A stretch of DNA of 64,000 nt from Gordius sp. MW1 (Eukaryota; Nematomorpha; Gordioida; Gordea; Gordiidae), in contig OZ038526.1 of the NCBI GenBank assembly GCA_964036665.1, forward strand, positions 5,704,001-5,768,000, given 5' to 3'. Of the stretch, positions 31,901-43,900 are shown piece by piece (position 1 is the stretch's first letter; each line of letters opens with the position of its first letter). The notes beneath the pieces were generated by a model, which made no database searches, was not told the DNA's origin, and saw nothing but the letters and a program-made list of their open reading frames with translations. The position numbers were made by a program, and so were the translations under genes.

Positions 31901-34900
31901 CAAATCGAGTTGCTTTTTGTCTTTCGTGATGGCAAAAACGCGCATTTCGCAATTCCTCCAAATCTTCCTCTGCGACATGATGAAGGGTAGCAAGATGGTC
32001 AAGCCTAAAAGTGTAATATCGCAACATATTATAATCATTAAAAATAGCATACACGCTATATTCAAAGATATCCAAATCATATATACCTCCGTCATCGAAA
32101 AGCCACCAAACGTCAATCGTTCCATGCGTATTTTTGTGGCGAAACCGGTTAATGATAGCCCTTTTTTCAAAACCCCGTAGGGCTAGGGTCGTTGCTTTAG
32201 GAGGTAAATTTTCGGCCGGCGAATTATCATGATTCCCTTCACCTTCGGCCTCGTGGATGGCGTCGATTTTTGAGACGATCGCTTTCGAGCTCGCGCGGGA
32301 ATTAGATAGTTGTGGGTCTGGTTTGGCTCTCAACCCCTTTCTTATCATCAAATCGTCGGAGCGCCGACGCAAGAACGAAGCCATTCTACCCCGCTGTTCC
32401 GCCTTAGGTTGATTCGCGCTCGGGCCGGCCACCTTAAGAGCGGCCAGGTTTAGCATGCTGGTCGTTTTGGGATTTAGGCCATCGGACCTGAGTGACGCCT
32501 TTGTGGTATTTGGCTCGTTAAACTTTTTGGCCAACACCAAATTCGACAGCCCCACATCCTTCAAACTTAAGCCCGATTTAAAACCGTTCACAGACGCTAG
32601 CTCAGATTCGACACCATCTATCGTTTCAATGGCGGCCAGCGGCGGAGGGTTCATATAATCTGGGCCCAGGCCGTACCCTACCAGCTGATCAGCTTGAGTG
32701 TAACGTGACCGACTAGGCACGAGGTCGGTTTTGAGCGAAGGCTTAGACTCGTGGCGATCCTTTACCTTCGTATTACCTTGGTCTGTTTCTTGGTCAGATG
32801 GGATGAAATAATCGTTATCGATACCCTGAGCAAAGTCAAGGTTAAGTTCATCGTTGATGTCACCTAGCGATAATGTGATAACAAAAGGATATGAAACAAC
32901 TTTTGTGCCTTCTTAAGTTAATGAAATTAAAAGTATTTGTTTAGCTCAAATAAAAATTATGGCTAATATCACCAATATAATGCCATAGATAGAATATTAT
33001 ATTTTTAATAATTATAAAATACCTTTAACGATTGATTTATAATCCATATAATTTTATTTATTTAGCATCTATGTATAAATATTAAAATCGCACTAAATCG
33101 TGATAAAATTAGCCTTATATGCAATGCTGCTTGCCAAATGATAAGCTATAATGAAATCTGCTAAAAACCATGTTTAGTTTTAAACAACCTTGCTCATGGG
33201 CGTAGCTAGCATTGGGATTAGAGGGGGGCAATAATGATTTAGGGAGGGGCAAAATGAACATTTTTTGAAATTTTAGCCATAATTTTAATAAATTTCAACA
33301 AATTTTTGGATTTAGAGAGGGGCAGCCGCCCCTCCCTGCCCCCCCCCTTTGGCTACGCCTATGACCTTGCTAGATATCACGGTGTATTTCAAGCAACTCT
33401 GCTCGATGCCAGGTTAATTTTTATCTCACTCGATCAACAACCATAAGCACTTTAATCAAACAGCCAGGGCTTCAACCGGGTTAAAGTGCCATGTGCACGT
33501 TAGACTTGATGGGAATGGTGCGAGATGTATGCCTACCACCAGGGTAGAGCACAATGCAAGCGCAACCATATTGAGCGATTTAACAACGCTAGCCCTAACT
33601 TTCACAAGTTTGGATTACTTATTGTTCCCATTCGTTTAGGCTATTTAGTTTGGCCTTTATTTAAAATAAATGAGTGCTTCTAGTCGATCAGAACAAAACA
33701 AAGATCATTAAAAAACATTGGAAGGAATCCTAAAATATTACTTTATTCAACTGACTCGCACTATAAATAACATAGCCTGTCAGTGTATTAGCTTAGAAAC
33801 CCGGCAATGTTGCACGGTAGCAGTGCTTGAGACATCTACAACTCAGCTTGGGATTACTTGAACTGTCTTAGAGCTAAATTAAACCATTTTTAAATATAAG
33901 GATTAATTAAAACTTCATCCAATCTTTAATTCAAAAATGACAAATGCTTTATCCCATTTAAAGACGAGCCCAAAGTTGTTTTGTGACATCGCTACCTGTT
34001 GAGGACATGGAGCTTGAAGATGATGAAGTTTCGGCAAAGAAAGTCGAAGCGGGCAAAGACTTGCGTCGGCTTCTCTTGGCTGGCTGATGTTCGTGGTGCG
34101 TGGACCGCTTGAAATATTCGACCGTCGATTTAAGCCTATTACGCTTGGCTATGGGCCACCCATGGGTCGTAGGCAAGGTTGAGGGCTTTCCTTGTTGGCT
34201 CCTCGCCACGGTACTTTTCTGGTTATCCGGGCTTATAAGGGTTTCATTTTCGCTTCTTCTATTGCCTCCCCCGACCCCCAAAATCTGACCGACCCGTTTT
34301 ATGGTGGTGTGCAGGGGTGAACGAGATCTTGAACCTGATACATACATTTTACATTTTGGTCAAAAAAAGCATAGACACCTCTAAACTAAATAAACCTTTA
34401 TAGGCCAAACTACTAATAACATTTGCAAAACAAGTTTAAAGTTTTAGAAATTAATAAATATAACTTTAATTAACGTTAAAGCATATTACCAGGCGTCTGA
34501 AACGCGATTCCAGGGTTGTCAGTAACGCCGTTGGCATTAATTTTCCTGTGGTCGGGCGATGTTTCCGAAGATTTCACTTCAAAATTAGGATCGCTCGTGC
34601 TGTTACGCTTAAGTTGGGGCTTGGTTTGCATTAGAGTTAGGAGGGAATGGCCCAAGCTGGAAGTGGGGCGGAGTTTAGACAGTCCGAAGGAAGTATGAGT
34701 TGGTTCGCCGACCTTGCCCACATCTTTTAGGCACCAAGTCGAACCGGGGAATAAGCTTATTTTGCTGCCGGTCATGAGTTGTTTGACTAGGTTGGAGTTC
34801 GATTTTCCGGCCGAAACGACCGATTTCGAATCGTTAGGGTCTCCCTCTCGGATGACAACGGCGGTGGGCAGGTAGGCTGCTGTTTGGCTCTCCATGTCAT

Positions 34901-37900
34901 CCAGTTGGTGACTTTCGACATCTTTGTCGCGGTTGTTATTGGATAACGCCTTACCCGATGGCCAAAACAGTCCGAAACCCTTCTTTTTGGGGATAGCTCC
35001 TGGCTTAGTTGATGTCTCAGGATTCGATCTCGAGATAATCCCTAATTAACAAACGCGCAATGCTTAAAATATCATCTTCGAGGGATAAACTCTTTTTCAC
35101 AGCAATAAATGTCATTTTGTCATATACTTACCTGAGTCCTTAATTATGGTTTAATAAATGGATTATGTAATTAATTTAAACTTCTTCTTCACCTATATTG
35201 CACGAAACACTAGTGATAATATTCGACTAAACTGGCTTTTCCTTACTTAATATTATAATTGAGCTCTAACGCGTGTTTGTGACATAATTAAAGTAGCTTG
35301 AACAGGCTCACTAAAAGCGATCCTACTAGACCAAGTTTCGATTGGCGTTATGATTAAAAATTAGAATGCTCTCAAAAATCGCTTTGAGCATATAAAAACT
35401 GAGACCTTCAACGCAGCCTAGGGCTCACCTCCATTTTGGGGAATATTCTTAAGTTGGGTATCAAGGGTTGCATCCCCCTCGACTAGGGTGGTTGGGCCCA
35501 GGTCTTTGCCCAAATTAATTTTATCCGACATAGCTTCGTCATCTTGAACGAAGGAAGCGTTATAATAACTCTCTTCATACTGACTCGCATCGACGTGAGT
35601 GTTGCGACGCAACGGGACCACCCTTTTCGCCTTTTCGCCAAACAGCAAGGATGAACAGTCCAGACCTTCTGACACCCTGAGGATCCCAACTGCTAGCCTC
35701 ATGTCGAACGCGTCGCTTTTAATCATGAATAGATAGATTTTATACTTTAATGTATAAAATATGTTAAGAGTAGGAACAATTAGACCGAGGGATGAAAAAC
35801 GTAAAAGAGTTGTGAGAAGTAATGCATTTTTAAGCTTCCAAAACAAAAGTTACCGCATATCGTTATTTTTGGCCAAGCAATAGTTAAGTAATTCTACGTT
35901 GTCATAAAAACTTAAAATCCGACACAACACAAAGATTAAATAGTGGTGATAAAAGGGGTGTTAAACAGTTTATAGCCTATTTAATACAAAAATAAGCATT
36001 CTAGGCCTGTTTAATCAATCGAAATCAAAAATTTACTTCAATAGACAATCTAAGAAGTTCAACAAGTTTGGGTTAAGCTCATTTCAAGAATTTAAAAGGC
36101 TAAAAACGAAATTTAGTTAGAAAAGTTAATGGAGGGAGGCCTCAAATTGTATGCCACTAAAATTAGGGTTTATTTTGCATGCTAAAACTGATGATCTGAT
36201 TAAAGCTAGATTGTTCATACTGTATAACGCTAAAGTATTGTTCCACGTCCTTAATGTCGACCGAACGCCAGTCATTTTTGAAGCCCATCATGATGATATT
36301 AGGAGTCAAGCGCCCCAGTCCGGAAACCTAATATACACACAAACGTTTTAAAATGTAATAATAAAATTGTATGAGAAAAAAATCACTACATTTACAACAT
36401 TTTATACAACTGCCCATGAATATCAAATAGATTAAATTTATATTTCAAAAATCCAGACCGATTCTTAAATTTAAAGTCTATTTCATATACAAATACAATG
36501 TCATTGGTGATAAAACTTAGTAAAATATTGATAAAGTATTTTTTATGCTGGCTCAGTTTATACTTCCATTAAAGAACGCACACCGGTTTTGAACGAAGGC
36601 GATATGGTGCAATTGTAGAGGGCCTTAAGACGCCTGTTTTTCAGAGAGGTGTAAACGGCCCTAGTGTCTATGGAGAAAACCTCGTCGTCTATGTAAGGCT
36701 AACCAACAAACAAACACAAATTGAAATTATAATATTTAGTGTAGAAAATCTGGTATCTTTATTAATTTGTCATCATGGGCGTAGCCAGGGGGGGGGAGCA
36801 AGGAGAGGCGGCTGCCTCCTCTAAATCCAAAAAATTGTTGAAATTTATTAAAATTATGGCTAAATTTTCCAAAAAAATGATCATTTTGCCCCTTCCCAAA
36901 TCATTATTGCCCCCCTCTGATCCCAATGCTGGCTACGCCTGTGTTTGTAACCCTTATTTGCGGGAATTATATTCCAAAATATTTCTAAAATGTTATAAGG
37001 CTAAATCTTTAAAGTAATGAAAAATGGTCTCTCAATCGAAATATGTTACTTTGATAACGTGCCCACATATGAGGAGGCTGATGTTTTTGGTGAACAAATT
37101 TGCGAAGTCGACAAACGAAGGTCTAATCCTCGGGTCCCCGGTCAAGGCTAAGATTTGAGGCCTTCGATATTAAAATTATCATTAAATACGAGAAAAATTT
37201 AAATATAAGTTCAGAGCTCATTTCATAAAAAAATTGACGAGAAAATATATCAATTTCTCATTTATAATGGGTGAAAAAACCAACCGTTTTTGATCCGTTT
37301 TTCTTGATCGACCTTTAGGCTTAGTCGAAATTTTAAATTAGACCAAATGTGTTAGTGTACTTTTGTTTAGTCGAGCCTTTAGCCTTAATCACAATTTTTA
37401 TAATAGATAGGTCAAAAGTTTTTTATCTGTAATTAGTCGTTAGTTTGGTTTAGGTGTAATGGGTTGGGGAAAAAATGGTATAATTTAATATTTTGAATTT
37501 TTTGTACAAAGAACACATTTAGCTTTATGAGTGACAATTATGACAATTGTCACCACAATAAGTTTGTGAGAACTTTATGACACTTTAAGCAATCATTTTT
37601 TGTTAAAGGGTCACATTCGACTCCATTAACGACATTAGTCACCAAGTTTGACAAATTTAAGTTTTGTGTATAATTTCATTTTATGACACCTCAACCCACC
37701 AATTTTCGTTGGAAGTTGTTATTTTCCTCTATAAATGTCCCTTATGACAATTGTATCAATTTGACAAAATTAATAGAAGGGTTTCTCAAATTTGATTTAC
37801 ATCCAGGGGGGTAAATATTAAAAATTGCACTCAACAATGATAATAATCGTAACATTACTATCGTAGAAAATGGTGCCTCCATATATGCCACTTATTTTCA

Positions 37901-40900
37901 ACGTCACTATATGATCACCAGATTCAAAATATTAAATTTAAGGCCAAAATCCTTTGCTCTGGTTTTCAAATCTTGACTAACCCTAATAAGAAAAATAAAT
38001 TGAAAAACTTCGGTCTATTTTGTTTAGCGGACTAACACCAAAGGCAAGGCCGACTAAACAAAACCCACATCTTTCAATAATACTACTCCATTATTTTATT
38101 CTTATAATTTTTATTTTTTTTAAAGATGAAGTTAGTTTATTGATATATATCTAAACATAATATTAAATGATACAATTATATAGACACACACGACTTCTCA
38201 TTTAAATTAGATAGATGATTTTTAATATTAATATTGCAATACTTATTTATTCCATTTTCTATTTACTATCAATGATATTGTACGTATAAACAACAAACAA
38301 AAAACAAAAAATTAGTTAAAAATTAGCATTAAAATCAGACGAATGGAGGGAAAAACTTAACACATAAATATGTAAAAATATTTAAAATAGCCCCAAAATT
38401 AATAAAATAAAGAGAAATCATTTAAATACCTAAATGTTTTGACGTGCTCCTCAGTTTCGTTCAGCCGAAAGATGGCATCCAGTGCCGCCATGTACACGTG
38501 AGCCTGGGTAGAGGACCCCCAATTTACGTCTATTTAGGGCATAAATATTGCGAGGATAACAAAAATTAAGCCAAAACCACGCAACAAAAATAAAAATTTC
38601 GACAATATTTTCCCATATGAAACGTTTCACTTTGTTAAATATTGTTTGCTTTTTTCAATGGTATCGTTTTTTAAATACGTTGGAATGCTTTTCATTATAA
38701 AAATAGTTCCAAACTTGTCGCAAAAAATCAACGAGACCAACGAGTCTCAAATTAACTAACAGTATTGAAAAAAGATACCATCATTTTTATAAGGAATATT
38801 AATGAATAGTCATACATAATTTCTAAAAAAAAAAAGGTCCCTTAATAATTCTGGCAATCAATACGATTCAATCAATAGCTTCAAAAATGAACCCGGTTTT
38901 TTGATGCGAATGTAGAAGTAAAGGAAGACGACGGCAACGATCGTGACCAAGGCGGCCCACCATTTGATAAGGAGCATAGCTATCACGCATAGAATTCCAC
39001 CGATTAGACTGATCCAACGATTATAATATTTGAAGCCCGGTCTAAAACCTAAGTCCATCCGTGGATGCAGAAATCATTTTTACAACATTCACGCAAGAGG
39101 TTTGGCAAATGTCAATTTCAAAAGCTCGACCCCAGGCTAGCTAGCTTTTATATTTAGCCGGCCTGGGTCCGTCATCAAATTTCAATTTTTTATTCACATC
39201 AATCCGCTTAAGAAAAATTTTATTTGATAATTAATGCTTCTGAGCAATATTACGATTTTGGTTTAGATAATGTTGCATTTCGTGATTAATATTTAAAAGT
39301 AATATATCTTTGAAAAATATTTTGATCAAGATTACATTTTCCTACATAAATTGACTAGCCCCAGTTCATGTAAAATTGAATTGCATTAACCGATTCGAAA
39401 GATGGTAAAATGTCAAATTTTATGAGACTATTAATTTATTGCTGCTTACGGAAATATACATACATATATAATTCGATTAAAACTCATGCATACCAACGGA
39501 TTTGGATATGGAAGCGTGAAAGCAGGAATAATTGATCAGGGCATAAGCCATGAGGAAAAAATTGGAAATGATGGGCGCGATCACGTTTAAATCACCTTGG
39601 TAAAATACAAAAACATCAAACTTGAAATGACAAAGAATCGATAAAAATAGTAGTTTTTACTGATATAAACGGATTTATGATGAATTTTTATTCAACAGCA
39701 AACCTACCTAATAGTACGAAGAGTATGCCTATGATAAAGGCTAGAAAGTAAGCCCGGAACGGATCGTCGTTCTTCTTGGACCCAACCGCGAAAAAGTGAA
39801 TAAACGGAAACAACTTGTCGCGACAGAGGGCCTTAAAAATTTAATAATAATAATTAAATTATAAGCGAAATTTAATGAAATTTTACTAGCATCATATGTA
39901 ATATAAAAGTCAGTATTTTGTTATGAGTGTACTTGGAAAACTTTGGATGAACCGATGAGGCAGGCCATGGCCGAGGAGAGGGTAGCAGAAAAAATGCCAG
40001 CCATAATAATCCAACTCGCCCCGCTTGCCAATTCAACGAACTGTTTCCAAGATCAATTGAAAAGTTTAGTTTGTTGTGAATTTTTTCGTAATTGTGAAAC
40101 AATGATTAAAAATTCATTTATATTTAAAAAAAACCACCATTTATATTAGTAAACATATCCATGGGCATACCCAAGGAGAAGAGAAGTGCAGATGCTCCCG
40201 TTAACCCTATATCCTATTACAACTATGAAAAAAATCTAGCCTTGCACCGCTACATAGATCGTTTTATAACCATTCCTGACTACGCTTATGTTCGTAAGAA
40301 TGTTTTCAACGTTACATCGCATATCTAAACTTACGTGATAATCGTACAGGAGTCCGAATTTACAATTTTGGGTCACATCGCAAGACCTGAGTTCACTTCC
40401 CTTCTGGTAAAATGGCACACTGCTCTGTGGGAAAGAAGTATTTTGTGGGGGCATGAGTTGGGCAACGGATCCCGAAGCAGCTCGAAGCCCGCAGCCGCCG
40501 ATAGTCCAAATCATGGCGAGGTAGGATACGGCCGTTATAAATATGGCTATGAAAGTTCCTTTTGGAATCGCCTTTTGAGCGTCCTAAAAACATGTCGCAA
40601 AGTAAGTTTAAAGTAGTTTAGATTCTCTTTATAAAAATTAAAAAATGCAGTTTTGGGGGATGTTAAATCGTTTTTAAAGGGAACTAATGGGAAATTAAAA
40701 TCCCTAAATCTAATTGCAATCTTGGGTTAATAATAGATTTGTTGAAATAAATCAATAAAAAATTTAACCAAAATTTCAAATAACATTTTTATTAAATGTT
40801 ATGCAACTTATAAGCTCACTTTTAGTGAAAAATGTCGTGTCCTCTGTTTAAATTTGGGTTTATAATAGAAAATTAAAATATTTTAGAAAGATTTTTACCC

Positions 40901-43900
40901 TCTGAAAAAGAATTTTTACTCGAATAAAAACTAGTTAATGACCGCAGCCAACCTTTTTTAACCCCGCCCGAGGGCAAATTCCGTTTTCATTTTTGTGCCT
41001 CATAGGATTCCCTTTTTGAATCTCAATTAATTCTTCTTGAAGCTTGTCAAAATTTGAGGTTTAAAATCGAAAACTAGGCTTCTGACTTAATATTTGCCCA
41101 AACAAAAGTAATGATCGCTGTTTACATTTAATTTTCCGACCCCGGCCCGAGGCCGCAATACCTCATTATTTGTTGAGGCCTCAACTAATCCCTCCTGAAA
41201 TCTTTTTGATGTTTTGTAATGGAAAACTAGGAACATGTGGCTAAATTTTTGCTTAAAAATAAATGATGACCGCAGTTTGCATTAATTTTCTCAATCGAGC
41301 CAAAAATATAGACAAAAAAACAGCATGAAAACCAGGCCCTAGCGTTGCACTTAAGTGACACGCGCGTTTCTCGCCTGGAATGTGAATAATAAACGAAGGC
41401 AGAGCCATAAAAGATATGTAAAAGGGAAATAGAACGTAGGTTAGAACCACAGTGGGAACTACAAAGGATTTCGTCATTAATATTCGAGTCCATCTAAAGC
41501 CTTGCACGGGCAGCCCGACCCGGGGCAGAATTTTATAACATAATCGGGCCTAGGGATCGGGTCGGGCCTGATGCGGCAGCCCAACCCGAGGCTCGAGCGC
41601 CGCCCGAATTGAACCAAACAAATTAATCTTTTATAAAATAGGATTTAAATAAAACTGGATATTATATAATTATTTTTCGCACAGCGTACATTAAATAGCT
41701 TTCAAACTTCAGCATTTTTCCCTTGTCTATTATAATATAACTGACCTGCAAATCTTATTCTAGTATTTAAATAGATTTATAGTAGCTGCTTTAGAAATAA
41801 AGTAAATATTTCAGAAGGTTTTTTATTTTGTTTGAACTCTTAACAATATATTTTAAAAAGTCAAATTTTTAGTAAATGATTAACCGAACGAATTGTAACG
41901 AGTGAACAATTTTTTATTTTAAACTCATCCTAGCCGTAAATACGATTAATAATAATCTATTTTATATTTTCATGATAAAATTATTTTTTTTCAAAAATTT
42001 CATTTAAAAAATCTCGTCGGGCTCGGGCTCGGATCGGGCCAAAAATAAAAAAATCTTTCGGGCCGGGCTCGGGCAGAAAAAATTTCTTTACGGGGCTCTG
42101 AGTCCATCAGGGTTCGGCTCTTAGTCCCTTTCTATTCATAATGATAACGAATATTATTACAAAGGATTTGGGCGAGGAAGCTCCTTGGGCACTGATCTTT
42201 CCAGTTGAGGTGGGTAAATGCAATAGAAGAAAGTGATCTGAGGGTAAATCAAAAGAAAACAGAACACATAATGAAAAGCTTTAAATCAGATCAAAATCAG
42301 CAATGTTCAACCCTTACTTTGAGCGAATAAGAACATATAGGCGCGGAGTTCTCTAAATATCTAGGATCAACGCTTCGAGCGAAGGGTGGAATGGACAAAG
42401 AAATTTTAAGCAAGGATAAAATCAGGTGGCTTAAATGGAAAGATTTAACAGGCGTTTTCATTTACGAAAAGATCTTAACAAGACTCAAAGTTACGGTCCG
42501 TCATACAGCCAACAGTCCTGTATAGCTCGAAATCGTGGACTATACGTAAGGGCTTGTCTTAATATCGGATGCAGATTCAAATGGCGCGAATTTAACTTTA
42601 TCAAATATCCGATTTCATGTTTCAAACTCGGTTGTAATTATTAATATTTTCTTTTTTGATAGTTAAAACCGTTTTTTGTTTATTTCAGCTCTTGAGATTA
42701 ATCGCTGTTATGTTATGCGTCTGAAATGTAAATTTGCTGTGAATTCGAAGTTAAGACACGGCTATGTTATAACCCGTACAACGATTTTTGCTGCGCATCA
42801 AAATCCGATATTAAGACAAGCCCTAAGATGGAAGAGCAATGCTGAGCGTCAATGGAGATGCAGATGAGAATGCTAAGATAGATGTTAAAAGTAAGAAAAA
42901 AGAACATAAACGCAATGAAAAAATAAGCAGTATATACAGAGACAAACTAATGCTAAAACGACTGACCACCAGCCTAGGTGATAAAGAGGCATAGAAAGAG
43001 GTTTGCCTTTAAATTATCTAACCCGGCCCGAGGCCAACCCTTTTCTCAGCCGATTATTTTTAAAGCTTGTCCAACTTGATGCTTTATAATGGAAAATTAA
43101 AGTAGTTGCCCAAAAATAAATAATGACCGTTGTTTGTATTTAATCCGTCAGACCCCGGCTCGAGGGCAAAATTCTCTTTAATCGACAGTAAAATAATTTG
43201 ACTAACGCTTCGTTTGTTTGCTAAACTTAAAATCTTATATAACTTAAAGCGATTCGTGTAAATTTCATTTATTTAAATATTAATTTTTGTTAAAATGTTA
43301 ATAACAGTAAAATATTGCAGATTTTTCAGGGCACATTTAAAAATAACAAAATTTTATTGTAGCATACCTTTAAATCACCCGAGATATTGGCACCGGCCAA
43401 GATCCCTGTGGCCGAGGGGAAGTATATGGCAAAGATGGAAAAAAAGGATTCGCCTTTGCGGAAATCGGGCTTAAAATTTTCCCGGAATAGATAGGCTAAT
43501 AATAACAAAAAATTGAAAATTATTTGCGAAAAAATCTTTAATAAATCAATAATGAATTTTTTATAAATCCCTCCCCCTTATCAAACAAGAAGGTTAATAA
43601 CTTTTGTATCCTGCGAAGCCCCTGGCTTCCTTGTACTTGGACGGACCAGTCAAGCTTCCCACAAAGTAATTGGCGAAGGAGACCAGCAGTATGATCAAAA
43701 ATACGATTTGAGCCTATAGTTTGGGAATAAAAACAATGACCGGCTCATTAATTCAAATATTTTAGCATTTATTTTTATTAGTGATTTGAAAATAAATTAC
43801 ATATTTAATTATGAATTTAAATATTAATATATTATATACAATTAAAAATAAATTAGAAACTAACAAATTCTTTAATAAAATCTGTAAACATACATGACCA

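Noticed and set aside
34100-34288. Plus-strand ORFs over the linker exons (also 34516-34698, 32455-32658)
   Set aside because: They are antisense shadows of exons 19-21, whose minus-strand frame is supported by splice phase and family homology at both ends.
40150-40236. Possible extra exon of the transporter (minus strand, flanked by AG)
   Set aside because: The peptide does not fit the family. Exons 9 and 10 already join in phase as the conserved LLYDYH-FVELASG, and the segment is a small MITE.
42435-42867. Two plus-strand ORFs of 63-69 codons
   Set aside because: They run across the LINE fragment into the TAA-flanked MITE; both are chance frames.
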